From positions 138,364,398 through 138,428,397 of the forward strand of contig CM043958.1 of NCBI GenBank assembly GCA_014529385.2: DNA of 64,000 nucleotides. The letters run 5' to 3'. This DNA comes from Adiantum capillus-veneris (taxonomy: Eukaryota > Streptophyta > Polypodiopsida > Polypodiales > Pteridaceae). The notes under the pieces were generated by a model. That model worked only from the letters and a program-made list of their open reading frames with translations. It searched no databases and had not been told where the DNA came from. A program made the position numbers and the translations under genes. Position 1 is the stretch's first letter, and the number at the start of each line of letters is the position of its first letter. Shown here piece by piece: positions 11,205-22,945 of this stretch.

Positions 11205-13241
11205 ATGTATTTAAGGTCAGGAGCCTTTGTTAAGTCGGGAGCTAAAAGTGTCAAAAGTCAAGTAAGCACCACGTCCACCGAAGAGAGTGTAACTCAGACG
11301 AGACTAGACCCATTAGCACCGATCATTGAAGAGGGTAGTGATACTGACACTTCGTCTGAAAAGTCCTTCTTCATGATAGGGAGTCAACAACTAGGAGGGT
11401 TCAACAGTGAAGGACCAATGCCAGGGGGGAGCACCTCCCTACATCCTTTAAACGAAACCAAGTTCACTATAATCTTCTTGGAAGGAACTAACTCGAGGGG
11501 AGCCTTAGTTTATTCTGACTATCGAGAACGCAAGTGTATTTGTATTGAAGAGAGACCGGCTCAGAGACTAGAGATAATTCGAGTCTATGATGATGGAGAC
11601 AGATTCCGAGACGAAAAAGGGAACCACTGTCTGATAGTTAGTAACCCTGAGGATTACAACAGATATGGAGATAAGGTGGCAAAAGGGAAAATGGTTTCAG
11701 AAACCCAAGAACCGCCTCCTAACATTGATCGACCTGGAGCGCTCTTTATGTATGATAAGAAAACAACCAGGGTCCCAACCTATAATGAGAATGCGGGAAT
11801 TTATAAGCATGAAAGCGAGGGAATAATCTCTTACTTTCGATGCAAGGAACCCTACCCAAATGAATTAAGCAAAGACAAGGTTCTTTACTTATTCTCTTAT
11901 GAAATTGCTATGGGGAAGGATATTGTTTTTGTTGACAGGTACGGGCGAGAATACAAACGTATTCTCCCAGAGGAGGTTGAAATGGCAACAGTTCCGGGAG
12001 CATCAACCTATGGCCCCGACGAAGTACCAAGAGCCAACTACACCCCTAGCAAGTCGACAAATCCCTTTTCAGAAGAGTATGATGCCACCTCACATTCTAC
12101 CCAACAACCGACGTCCAACTACCAGGACCAACCAGCTACTCAGCCATCATTGCAGGCATGGCTTTGACAGAGTGCTACATTAGAACAAGACCGAACCCGA
12201 GAGGGTTATCAAACCGCACGAGGGCTAAGGGATTTACAAGAACCACCACTCTATGCACAGTATCAAGGAGAGAGTAAGCCAAAGACTCAGGGGTCAACTG
12301 AGCCTGGAAGACCACCCCTAGAACGAGTTCGGAGAGATGAACCATCTCTCGCGAGAACTGTTAGAAATTATGGCTTAGGAGCACCATTGGGAGAGGAACC
12401 TGGCCACTACAGAAGACCAGAGGAGGTATATCGACTAGGACGGGGAGATCCCGTGATGAGATTTGTAGACCATCGTAGAATTAGACCTTCTCAAGTGCAA
12501 AAATGGGTAAACGAGAAATATACGGGAAGCAGGGATTCGAGAGATCATGTAGCAGCCTTTGTGCGTGTAATTAGAGCTGAAGAGGTGTTAGACTTTCCTA
12601 CCCAATTTGGAGGATTTGGTTTAACCTTAGAGGATGATGCTGCTACATGGTTTGACTCAGTGGAGCGAAGAGACTTTGAGTTTATGGAGGAAGTGTTTGA
12701 TGAGTTTATCGAAGAATTCTCACAAAGGGGAATAGCTCATAATACAGTCTCACAAATCCATAAATTCAAACAAAAAGATGGAGAGTCTGTGCGAAAGTCA
12801 GCCCTCCGATTAAAAAGATATGTTAAGTTCTGCCCCGTGGAAGAACTGCCAACTCAGTCCAGACTTATGCTTATATTTATCCAAGGACTAAGGAATGTAG
12901 ATCTCCAGAAGGACTTACATATGAAAAGGAGCACGACATTGAATGATTTAATCAAGGAGGCTCTATACCTTGTGGACAATTGTGGGGTCTACAAAGAGGG
13001 TGAGTTCAAGGATCTTGACGATGATTCTTCCTCGCAACAAAGCGGAAGCAAGTCTGCTAAGACAACACCGAAAGGAGAAGTAGCGGTAAGCCAAGAGCAG
13101 CTTGTAGAGGAAGTGCTTAAAAAGATTAACTTGTATTCCAAACCACAAGCTAAACAACCAAAATGGTGTGCGATTGAACAAAAATGGACAAATCATGGGA
13201 CAGAGGAGTGTTATTATAACAAGGGATATGTGAGAGAATGA
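11205..13241 (+). pseudogene. E1 gag (matrix/capsid region), interrupted by stops
   Basis: The start MYLRSG resembles the N-terminus common in Tat/Athila gags. The first 320 codons end at a TGA (12,165-12,167). The same frame continues after it and is open again from before 12,387 to 13,241. Residues from 12,387 form the Retrotrans_gag-type helical region (QKWVNEKY, ATWFDSVE, EFIEEFSQRG, FIQGLRN), which assembles the capsid. Another TGA (13,239-13,241) separates it from the nucleocapsid region, still in frame. A single gag-pol frame with scattered nonsense changes is therefore the ancestral state. The Pro/Gln-rich linker around 12,010-12,160 is typical of disordered gag spacers. The 320-aa N-terminal portion is long for a Ty3 gag and contains no domain I recognise. 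Confidence 0.8.
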
Positions 13242-13286
13242 CCATATGCTCCGCAAGCTCAGGCGACATCCCCTCAAGTCCCACCG

Positions 13287-14081
13287 ATGCCTAGATATCA
13301 GACAGGCAACCTACCAGGACCTGTAGGTGTAGAAAGACCACAACCAGTGTTGGGACAACAACCACCCTTACCAAGATTACGACCAGTCGGCATAAGATAC
13401 ACACCCACAGTAACTGAGTCGGATGAGAAGGCTTTGGTACCTATGCATGCATACTACGACAAGCCCAATGGATATGCGGCGAACTCTGTCTATTATCCAC
13501 CAAAAGAATGCTCTACACCAGAACCATGGAGCATGATAGGAAATACAAGACCACCAACTGCTGCACAGGCAGCGGGGGAAGGAACATATAGCTTGGATGA
13601 AAGAACACTGTTGTTCATAGCCAACGGAGGCATGAGCGGGCAAAGAATTACACACCAACAAAGAGGAGCTCCAGGAGCACCTCAACAGCCTAAAGGACCA
13701 TGCTACAAGTGTGGTGGAGACCATTGGCTGAGGGACTACCCTCATGGCAAAATCATTAGGGTCAACGCATATTGCACCGAGTGTGGAATTACTCACTTGA
13801 TCCCTGATTTCCCTAAAAACCCGAGCAAAGGAGCAAAAACTACCTTGAATATGCTGGGAGCGCTGCCTTCTAGGGGAGGGTCAGAAAACGAAACTCCGAT
13901 TCCTGTTAAGGTCTTGACGAGAGCCCAAGCAAGGAAAAATGACAATCAGTCCAAGAGTAACGATGAAAATCAAGAAGAAATCAAGACTGACAAGTCTAGC
14001 GTCAGTCGTGATAATCCTTGGAAAGAACGAAGAGCGAAAATGAAAGCTAGACGTGAGCGAAAACAAAGATGTAGAAGCTGA
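13287..14081 (+). pseudogene. E1 nucleocapsid/zinc-knuckle region
   Basis: In frame with gag. A CCHC-like knuckle begins CYKCGGDHW at about 13,701, but the final Cys position reads Tyr (LRDYP), so zinc binding is probably lost. A second Cys-rich stretch (YCTECGITHL) follows. The rest is Pro/Gln-rich and then strongly basic (KERRAKMKARRERKQR), as expected for RNA binding. It ends at a TGA (14,079-14,081), after which the reading frame shifts. Confidence 0.75.
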
Positions 14082-14178
14082 GCTAACGATAGCTCGAGAG
14101 CAACTTAAACAACAAAGAGAGTCCGACTCTCTAAAATCAACGGAGGGACCAAGAAGTGCAAGCTCATGAGGGTCGGTA

Positions 14179-14781
14179 TTGGTAGATAAGATCAATGAAC
14201 CCTTAGATGCAATCTTGCAAGCATATGAAGCAAGATTGAAGAACAGACAGACTCTAGAACAAAGGTGGATGACATATCCATATCCAGAGATAGAAAAACA
14301 GAGACTAGAGATGTGCAAACAGCTGATTGAAAGTGCACAAGCTTTATTGGAGCCTCCACCTATGGAAGTGGGAGATAGAGTAATCAAACCACCAAACAAT
14401 GAAACACCTCACAAAACCGAACAAAGGATACCTGACAAGATAGAAAACGTTAAATCCTTGTCGGATGTAGAAGATGCAAGAGATGTGCCTAATAGCAATG
14501 ATGAATCACTGAAAGATTTTCCACCATATACCCCTATTGTGGAAGAAAATTGGCCTGAAGAGCTATGGGAAACGGTGAGAAAAGCTCAAGAAAAATATGA
14601 GACAAAAACAGTCGAGTCGGCGCCTTTCTCGGAGTTGAACTTGAATAAGCCTCCATGGGATTTAGACGTTAAATCATTTCAAGGGGATAATGGTTCAGTT
14701 GCATCCGAAGATAGCATACCAGCATCACTTAGAACTTTGCCATCATACATGGGGGACTATGAGGCAAGGTCAGAAATTTGA
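14179..14781 (+). pseudogene. E1 gag-pol linker region
   Basis: Open frame of about 200 codons, frame-shifted relative to the nucleocapsid region and ending at a TGA just before the protease ORF. It is acidic and Glu/Lys-rich with no recognised domain. The position says gag-pol spacer. Confidence 0.5.
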
Positions 14782-14817
14782 AGAGTACCTTCTCAAAGAA
14801 TAGGCGGGTCAAATCAA

Positions 14818-16902
14818 TTGGACACTAAAATCCTGACAGACTTGTTGACCACTCCGGTCAAGTGTACAATCACATTGGCAGAATTGTTAAAAATTAGGCC
14901 AAGCAGGTGGACGGAAGTGGGCAAATGTCTTGAAAAATTTGGTATAAGGATGCCTCTTAAGTTCTTCAAAACCAAGCTTAATGACACAGAACCGAAGAAA
15001 GTCAACACTAGACCAGTGCCACTCAACAAGGTAGGAGAGTATTGTGAGGGTGAAGACGGCAACACAACCCTGCCAGTTGAGTATAACGGCATAGAGACTA
15101 AGGCAATACTTCATAGCGGAGCTGGCATTGCCATTGCGACCAAAATGCTATGGAAAAAATGGGGAAAACCAGCAATACGAACAACTAGAATGAAATTGCA
15201 ACTGGCGGATGGGCACATAGAAAGGCCTATAGGATTGCTTGAGGCAATTGTGGTATCTTCCTGTGGCATAGAGTACGAACATACCTTTGCCATAGTAGAT
15301 TTCAACAAGAAGAACAACTATGAAATTATCCTTGGTAGGCCGTTCATGAGGCAACTCAAAATGGTGCAGGACTGGGGGTATGATTATTTGTATCTAAGAC
15401 ATGCTGAAACTACTACACGAGTAGATTTCAACAAGAAGAACAACTATGAAATTATCCTTGGTAGGCCGTTCATGAGGCAACTCAAAATGGTGCAGGACTG
15501 GGGGTATGATTATTTGTATCTAAGACATGCTGAAACTACTACACGAGTAAACATAAAAAATCATAGCTACCATGATGTCACGAGAACCCCTGTGGAAGAA
15601 TTTGACTCAACCACCATTAGTGGATTAGAAGTCCCAGCGTGGCTCTGTAAGAAAAAGGAGATATGGATGTGCGGGGCATCTCAATGTAGTGAATTTGAGC
15701 ACAATGAAAGGACACTAGAGAGGGCCTTGGAAGACGATGCATATATACGAGAACCTTTTCCTGAAGAGAAGCTCGAACCCCTAGAATGGTCTCAAATTTT
15801 GGCTACATTGGATGTATGCGTCAATGAAGTCACTCCCACCAAATTTTGTGATGAGAATGGCTACGATATCATACCATACTACATGTTCAGCAAAATTGTG
15901 GAGGAGGACGAGAACGATGGAGATACTGAGAATATGAGGATCAATAAAACAGAAACGAAACTTGAGATTAAAATAGTGGGCTATGTGGACATCCCCACTA
16001 AAGAAATCAAGCAGGAGGGAGAAGAATTTTATGATTCTTCTGATCAAAGTGAAAACAAGGATAATGCGGATGACGAGAAGTCGGAAAATATGGAGGGAGA
16101 GGACAATCAAGATCAACACAATGACGTCTTCTACAATTTCCCAAACCAAAGTGAGAGACGCCAAAAAAGATACAAGAGTAAACGACACCATATTAGTCTA
16201 CCAACTAGGCTGAGACCCATGCCGGAGTTTAGGGGTAAGACACATTTCCTTATGAACATTCATGCTGTTGATTGTGCTAAGGATAAAGTGTCAGGAAGAT
16301 TTCTTAAGGTTGTTGAAGACTCAGGATTTAAGTCCAGACTGTTGAAACCTAAGAAAACCAGCAAAGAAAAAAAAAGAGTTGCAACAGAAAAACTGAATGT
16401 CTCTAGTGGTCCAATTATGACGAGAATTGAACGGAAAACGAGATACAATGAGTTGAAACAAAAAATTAAAAATGAATGGACAACGAAAATGGAAAGTAGC
16501 GATGGAACGAACGCTAGTGATGGGAGTAAAAAGATAGATGTACCTCCTCACTATTGTAAGTACACCATTCAGGAAAGAAGATTGGTGGTTCAACAACCAA
16601 TGAGGGAGCCTAAATCAAACGAGTCCTACGATGGGCCAGAGAACGCCAAGAAAATAGACTTAGCAGAGCCAGGAGAAAGTCCTCGACCTGCTTACATTGC
16701 CACAGATCTAGGTCGGGAAGAAGAGGACTTACTGATCAAAACACTTAAGGAATTTCGAGATGTATTTGCATGGTCGTACAAAGATTTGAAGGGGGTGGAT
16801 CCTAACATTTGTGAACATTCAATCCCTCTGAAGTATGATGCAAAGCCAAGCAAACAACGTCCATACACGTATAATGAGACATTCACCAAAAGGATAAAAT
16901 AA
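14818..16902 (+). pseudogene. E1 pol: first protease (catalytic Asp lost) and N-terminal part of RT
   Basis: 694 open codons. A retropepsin domain spans about residues 80-200. The catalytic triplet region reads ILHSGAG (His at codon 99, 15,112-15,114) where ILDTGAG or ILDSGAG is required, so this protease should be inactive. The hydrophobic-hydrophobic-Gly signature IILGRPF is present twice because of a 126-bp tandem duplication. A long charged spacer follows (Glu/Asp-rich about 15,900-16,130, basic about 16,150-16,450), then the RT approach EFRDVFAWSY...DPNICEHSIPL. A TAA (16,900-16,902) ends the ORF, but the same frame continues at 16,918 into the RT. Confidence 0.85.
15295..15546 (+). repeat. 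126-bp tandem duplication in E1 protease
   Basis: 15,295-15,420 and 15,421-15,546 look identical by eye. The period is 42 codons, so the frame is kept and the protease C-terminal part (VDFNKKNNYEIILGRPF...) is doubled. Identity implies a recent event. Confidence 0.95.
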
Positions 16903-16917
16903 GAGATAGACAAACTT

Positions 16918-17598
16918 ATGGAGGCTGAATTTATTTATGAGATAGAGCACACGGATTGGGTGTCCCCGATAGTGGTGGTACCCAAGAAAAACGGGAAATT
17001 ACGAGTGTGTGTGAATCTCAAGAAGGTAAACGTAGCAACAATAAGGGACAACTACCCTCTTCCTATCACTGAACACGTCTTGGAACGAGTAGCAGGCAAA
17101 CAAGCCTATAGCTTTATGGACGGATTCTCTGGTTATAACAAATTGGGGGTCAAACTAGAAGATCAATACAAAACAACGTTTGCAACAGAATGGGGCATAT
17201 ATGCGTTTAGGGTAATTCCATTTGGCTTGACCAATGCTCCAGCCACATTTCAGAGATTAATGACACATGCTTTTAAAGAATACTTGCGAATATTCTTGGA
17301 TATTTACATGGATGACTTGTGTGTCTATTCTCTATTGAGACAAGACCATATAGATCATCTTAGAAAGGTATTCGAAAAATGTTGAATGTATAGGATTTGC
17401 CTCAACCCAGAAAAGTGTGTATTCATGGTACGACAAGGTAAAATCTTAGGCCACATAGTATCGGCTAATGGAATTACCACTGATGAAGACAAGGTAAAGG
17501 TGATCATAGAATTGCCAAGACCAAACAATGTACGAGAGGTACAATCATTTATGGGACATTGTGGATACTACCACGTTTTATCTATATGTAAGCTGTAA
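16918..17598 (+). pseudogene. E1 reverse transcriptase
   Basis: Ty3-type RT with clear blocks: WVSPIVVVPKKNGKLRVCV, DNYPLPI, SFMDGFSGYNK, TTFATEWGIYAFRVIPFGL, TNAPATFQRLM, and the catalytic box as YMDD (near 17,306). It continues through an in-frame TGA (17,383-17,385) into NPEKCVFMVRQGKILGHIVS and the palm end VQSFMGHCGYY. The frame then shifts near 17,590-17,610. RT copies element RNA into cDNA; this copy could not be translated whole. Confidence 0.9.
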
Positions 17599-17609
17599 TA
17601 GAAAAACCC

Positions 17610-18305
17610 TTGTATAGACTAATCACGCTCTTCATTTGGACCAATGAATGTGAGGAGTCATTCCAGAAACTAAAAGATGCACTAGTATCTGCACCAATTC
17701 TAAAAGCACCAGATTGGTCAAAGATCTTCCATGTACATGTAGATGCTTCGGCATTTGCAATAGGCTGTATATTAGCACAACCAGGGGAGGGTAATACGGA
17801 CTTTCCAGTTAGTTATGCTAGTAGACAACTCAACAGTGTAGAAAAGAATTATACTACCACTGAAAGAGAAGGATTGGGTATGATATATGTGGTAAAGAAA
17901 TTTCAGCATTACTTACTCGCGAACAAATTCACATTCTTTGTGGATCATTAGGCACTCTTGTACTTAGTAAACAAACCTTGTAACACGGGACGAATTGTAA
18001 GATGGTTCATTGTGTTGTTGGAGTTTGATTTTACGGTAGTAGTTAAGAAAGGAAAAACTCATCAAAGAGCAGACCACCTTTCTCGATTACTACATGGTGA
18101 AAAAGCTACTGGGGTAGATGATGATCTCCCAGACGCATACCTGTTTAATATAGAGATGGTATCGAAATGGTCAGAGCAAATTATTCTGTTGCTGACATAT
18201 GGAATGAATCTTGACGACAAAAACACGGTGGAAGATGTTAGACAAGCACGAAATTACACAATGCTTGCGGGAAGAATATACCATCATGGAACGATGGGAT
18301 TCTAA
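17610..18305 (+). pseudogene. E1 RNase H
   Basis: Ty3-type RNase H: FHVHVDASAFAIGCIL, PVSYASRQLN, NYTTTEREGLGMIYVVKKFQHYL, then an in-frame TAG (17,949-17,951), then VRWFIVLLEFDFTVVVKKG and QRADHLSRL. Catalytic carboxylates (the D of HVDAS and the E of TTERE) are visible. Removes RNA from RNA/DNA hybrids. Another stop (18,303-18,305) and a frame change lead into the first zinc-finger-like module. Confidence 0.85.
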
Positions 18306-18307
18306 GG

Positions 18308-18685
18308 TTGTGTATAGGCCCAGAGGAGTACGAAGCGTATCTAGAGGAGGCCCATACACAAATAGGGGGATTCCATAGAGGAAATCAAATGATGTATGAA
18401 CAATTAAGTAGACTTGGAGTGTATTGGCCAGGAATGGCAGGCGATGTAGCTAATTACATCAAGAAATGCAACTTTTGCACATCCAATACTACTGTGGATT
18501 ATGCCACATTATACCAAGTGACAGTAACACCCGCATGGAGTCATGCTATTGTGGAATATTTGACTAATAAGGAGCTGCCAGGAGACTGGTCTAAAGCCAG
18601 ACAAAAGGCTTTACAAATCGAAGTGAATAGGTATACCCTCATTAGTGACCGATTGTATAAAAGAGGAACTGATGACCGGAACTGA
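18308..18685 (+). pseudogene. E1 extra HHCC zinc-finger-like module upstream of the integrase
   Basis: Residues 10-60 carry the integrase zinc-binding pattern: EEAHTQIGGFH with two His, then VYWPGMAGDVANYIKKCNFC with two Cys. Instead of continuing into a catalytic core, it runs into a spacer (AWSHAIVEYLTNKELPGDW...YTLISDRLYKRG) of the type that normally precedes the integrase zinc finger, and a second complete HHCC module follows at 18,732. The spacer plus zinc finger thus appears twice in tandem with diverged sequence. I recall similar double modules in some plant Ty3 polyproteins but could not verify this. Confidence 0.65.
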
Positions 18686-18731
18686 TGACTAGCCGAGGTT
18701 AGTTCCTCATTAAAATGACTACTTTCCATTA

Positions 18732-19670
18732 TTGGAACAAGCTCATGCAGGCATAGCAGGAGGTCATTTTTCAGCAGAGAGAACCATAAAAATCATTATA
18801 GTTGCAGGTATATGGTGGCCGACCATGATTCAAGATGCAGCAGAATTCGTGAAAAGGTGTGATGAATGTCAATGCACTAAGGTACTAGTTAAAAGAGACG
18901 AAATCCCTTTAAGACCAATGATAAGTGCTTGAGCATTCGCTAAATGGGGATTGGACTTTGTTGGTCCTATCACTCCACCAGCGTATCGTTCAAAAGCACA
19001 ATATATCATAGTGGCCACGGATTACATGACCAAATGGGTGGAAGCAAAAGCCACAACGAAAGCAGACGCTAGAACCACGGCACAATTCTTATATGAATAT
19101 GTGTTTACACGTTATGGCCTTCCAATCGAGCTGGTGAGTGATAGAGGGACACACTTTGTAAATGAAGTTATCCAACAGCTCTTAAATGAGTTTATGGTAA
19201 TTCATCGCAAATCTGCACCCTATCATCCACAAGCCAATGGCCAAGCGGAAGCGACCAACAAAATATTGTGCACAGTTCTTACGGAACCGGTTAGTGAAAC
19301 AAGAACAGATTGGGATTAGATGCTCTATTCGGCATTGTGGGCTTATCGAGTTGCATATAAAACAACACTCAATGCTACACCATTTAATATGGTATATGGG
19401 TTAAATGCAATATTGCCTATTCACTTTTTGATTCCCACACTAAGGGTTGCCACACAATTGGACTAGACGGGGCATGAACTGTCAGAACGGTTAGAGGACC
19501 TTGAAAAATTAGATGAGTTACGACTCAATGCTGTAGCAACCATATATGCAAAAAAAAGACAACAGAAAGAGTTTTTTGACAAAAATGTCAAGAACAAGGA
19601 CTTTAAAACGGGCGACTATGTCTTAGTATACACACTTAAATAGCATGCCAAAAAGCTAAAAAAACGAGGA
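18732..19670 (+). pseudogene. E1 integrase
   Basis: The HHCC module (HAGIAGGHF...CDECQC) is followed by the catalytic core: WGLDFVGPI (first Asp), ELVSDRGTHF (second Asp), PYHPQANGQAEATNK (Glu), then LWAYRVAYKTT and the GDYVLVYTL region. It inserts the cDNA into the host genome. Four in-frame stops interrupt it: TGA about 18,930, TAG 19,317-19,319, TAG about 19,464 and TAG about 19,641. The frame otherwise holds into the ORF starting at 19,671. Confidence 0.88.
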
Positions 19671-20639
19671 ATGGGGCCTTATTTAGTCCAGGAAATATCG
19701 TCCAGCGGAGCAATAAAACTGTCGACTCTAGATGGAAAAGAAATGCCGAACTGGATTAGTGGATGTCGTTTAAAAAAATATCATCTACCTTTAACACCGG
19801 AAATGTTGTTTCAATTGCATTATGGAAAGGCCTATAGACAGGAACAACAAAGAATTCAGGACCAGGCACAACAAGAAGCCAAGCAACGCATTGCTAAACG
19901 AAAGCAGTTTCTGAGGACAATAAACATGGTCACCCCAATGATGACTGACGAATATCCTCTTTCGACATTCCGAACAATAGACACGGATATACAAAATGAA
20001 GAATTAGAAAAGACCATGACAGACTTTAGGGCTCAGGACGATAGCATCATTGACGACTTGGAAGATACGTGGTGTAGTCCTTACATAAAAGCTTATGCAG
20101 GCACAAAACAAGTTGAAATCTATGCATTGCTTGACACTGGAGCAAAAATGAGCGTCATCAGCTTTGAGCTCTTTCAGAAACTTGGACCAATGAGGACGAT
20201 CCCAGAGACACACCGGTTGAAAGTAGCATCGGGTGAGGAGGTGACCACGTTGTGGTCTATTATACCAATCACAGTGCAGGCACACCCGTACACTACAAAA
20301 TTCCATGTACTGCCACCAAGTAGATCAGCAACGCCATGTATCTTAGCAGTGTCATGGATGAAAGCTAACAAGGTATTCATTGATTTGGATACTAATGAAG
20401 CACTGTTCCAGAATGAAAACTTTTCAGAACCCTTCTTATCATATAACCAATACATGTCAAGGAGGAAACAGGCGTCAATACAACCGCAAGGATATGACCA
20501 ACAACAAACAGAGTTTACAAGTCCAGCAACGTCTTATAAAAAATCAACAACCATGCAGGGAACCAGGCAAGTTTGGGTACGGCGTACAGATCTGACCGAG
20601 GCACAATTACATCAAAAGAGGAAATACAAAGTTGGATAA
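19671..20639 (+). CDS. E1 integrase C-terminal domain fused to a second retropepsin-like protease
   Basis: 322 open codons. Residues 1-45 are the integrase tail (MGPYLVQEISSSGAIKLSTL, NWISGCRLKKYH). Residues about 46-135 are a Gln/Lys-rich linker. Residues about 143-240 have the hallmarks of an aspartic retropepsin: YALLDTGAKMSVIS with an intact DTGA (codon 155, 20,133-20,144), the middle strand FHVLPPS, and ILAVSWMKANKVFIDLDTNE in the place of the usual ILG.xWL...iD motif. A protease after the integrase is unusual for Ty3 elements, where PR lies upstream of RT. The upstream PR of this element has lost its Asp while this one keeps it. The C-terminal 80 residues are Gln/Thr-rich and end with a WVRR motif. 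The ORF stops at a TAA (20,637-20,639), overlapping the next ORF. Confidence 0.8.
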   Translation: MGPYLVQEISSSGAIKLSTLDGKEMPNWISGCRLKKYHLPLTPEMLFQLHYGKAYRQEQQRIQDQAQQEAKQRIAKRKQFLRTINMVTPMMTDEYPLSTFRTIDTDIQNEELEKTMTDFRAQDDSIIDDLEDTWCSPYIKAYAGTKQVEIYALLDTGAKMSVISFELFQKLGPMRTIPETHRLKVASGEEVTTLWSIIPITVQAHPYTTKFHVLPPSRSATPCILAVSWMKANKVFIDLDTNEALFQNENFSEPFLSYNQYMSRRKQASIQPQGYDQQQTEFTSPATSYKKSTTMQGTRQVWVRRTDLTEAQLHQKRKYKVG

Positions 20640-21133
20640 GGCAAGACAACCTAATTACTATAAAAAAGGGGGCAGAAGAACAGACAAAACACGAAAAGCC
20701 AATAAAACTTCAAAGAACCATAGTCAATCGGTCGAATACGCAACGGACTATATTGGTATGGCGGCCAAAATTACCAATTCAGAATGGGCCAACAACACAA
20801 GTAGGGAGGCCAAAGATGACCATCGAGCAGTTATCTACAATTGGCACTGTCAAGCCACATCATGCAAACAACACGATGAAACAAGCAGAATCAACAACAA
20901 AAACTACAAGGATCTATAAGACCCAAGTCATCAAAGGGCAAAGAAAGAATGTTCAACCAAAAAATGCAACAAAATATACGACGATATCAACTTCAAACGA
21001 TCCACATACGCCAATTCAAAACCAGTGGAAAAAAATCAAACAAAAAGCGGCAGATTTACAACTTCTCCTTGCAAAGAAAATCTGCCAGCCAACTCAAGCT
21101 ACCACAGGAAACCTCAACGATAAATGCCAATAA
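20573..21133 (+). CDS. E1 basic, Thr/Gln/Lys-rich tail ORF
   Basis: 186 codons in the +1 frame relative to the preceding ORF, with 67 nt of overlap. Composition is basic and low-complexity, with a tryptophan motif (ILVWRPKL) that echoes QVWVRRTDL at the end of the previous frame. Likely the frame-shifted continuation of the post-integrase region. The same kind of W-x-P-K motif series occurs in element Y at 49,500-50,792, also after a protease-like segment. Function unknown; RNA binding is a guess from charge. Confidence 0.4.
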   Translation: MGTAYRSDRGTITSKEEIQSWIRQDNLITIKKGAEEQTKHEKPIKLQRTIVNRSNTQRTILVWRPKLPIQNGPTTQVGRPKMTIEQLSTIGTVKPHHANNTMKQAESTTKTTRIYKTQVIKGQRKNVQPKNATKYTTISTSNDPHTPIQNQWKKIKQKAADLQLLLAKKICQPTQATTGNLNDKCQ

Positions 21134-22927
21134 GCGAATCGCTTATACCTTCCTCTTACACCGCATAAATTCTTTCTACATGCATTGACTGCACATGCAT
21201 ATAGGGCTATATTACAAGGCTTGCATTAGCACGAGTTCACACCCATGCACAACACATACCCTTGACGATACCCTGTCATCTGGGAGGACTCCAACTAGGA
21301 GGGGGGAAGGCATTCCAAATGCGGACTCATGTCATATATTAGAGGGCAATGTTTGTGAGCAATTTTTCAACCATTTTTGCGTTTTATTGTGTGATTTTGG
21401 GAAAAAGAATATACCCTCGTAATTAATCAAAATTGGGGACCAAATCATCATACATGAGCCCCTAGGGATGTGTATAGACTATAAAGAGAGTCAAATCTGG
21501 CCAAAAAATGTCTAAAAACAACAAAAAAATAGGCCAAGGTTGACGATTATGAGCGAGAATGTACATAGACGAGAGAAAAGTGAGCTACAAAGTGTTTTGC
21601 TTTTCATTGGTATTTTTATAGGTGAGAATTGCTATTTTCGGGTTATTTTGGGATTTATTTGCTTTATTTTAGCCATTTTCTAGCAAAAATTATAGAAAAA
21701 ATCCGTAATCCAGATGGAAACACAAAAGAAGAGACGCCTGATCGGAGCAAGGTAAAGAAGACACAGAAAAAATAGGGACTGCAAAAGTGACAGGGCAAAA
21801 TGACCACCGTCATGAAGGGACCTCCAACAGGAGAAATCTACAAAAAATTGTAGAACTGGAGCAATCGAGGTCCAAATCAGGGAATTTGCAAGCCTAAACC
21901 GCATCTCGCAAAAAGTTATGGCCACAGGTAAAAGATGGGAAAATTTTGTGTCGGAGTCTCGATTACATATAGAGAGGCTAGGCTAGAAATCTCTCATTTG
22001 AGTCATTTTCCATTGTGAGAGAGAGAGGGCTTCCTACAACAGTTGAGACTTCCAGAAGCTCATCCATCGCGCACGGTCACCAGATCGACATCAGATATGA
22101 GAGGTACGCTTGTCAACACTGACTCTAAGTGTTGTTTACTTCAGTTAGTCGCAAAACCTCGCCAGCATCACAATCACAACCTGTGCACACATACGGTAGA
22201 TCGGTTGTTAGGGAGACCTAGAGGCCACCAAATGGAACCAAAATTGAAAGGCACAATGCCTATAGCTTAGGGATTAAGCCTATGACCTCGGAAAGCGCGA
22301 AGGAAGCCACCCAGAAAACCCTAATTTCACAGGACCTACAAAAGGGCAACTGAACCAAGGTGATCGGAAATGAGCCAAAACTCATAGACAGCAAGCCAAT
22401 AACCTCGACAAACCGGCTGAAGGGTTAGACCATGAAAAAGTTCATCAAAACGGAGCCTAAAGTCCTTATCTGACAAAAACTGCACAAAGCGTCACGATAC
22501 TCTAACGTGCCGACCAAGTGACAAAATGACACCAAATTTAACAAGGTACATCCAAAAGAGGTCAACTACGAGATGGAATGTGTCCACTCAAGAAAAAGCT
22601 CTTCCACTAGGGCAAATGCCAGCAACAGGCCAGAAAGATGTCCAAATGGTCGTTCTTGGTGATGTAAACACCAAAACAACAACTGACTGCTTTGATGGAA
22701 GGTCGACAAAAGGAAATAAAAGACAGCCGGAGTCATACAATGACCAAAAGGAACGGCGACCATCACCTAAGTGGTCTACTTCGACTCCAGGACCAGCTAA
22801 GTGTTGCAAATAGGGAGTACACTCTTCTAAATTGATTAAAACTTGATGTGTGTGTGTCTAGGAGAGCCTATTAACACCATTGTGGTCAACTAACATCAAA
22901 AAAACTTGTAAAAATGACTAAGTACTC

Positions 22928-22945
22928 AGTCTATCGCGATAGACT
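22928..22945. repeat. 18-bp palindrome, copy 4
   Basis: Perfect copy of AGTCTATCGCGATAGACT. Confidence 0.95.
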
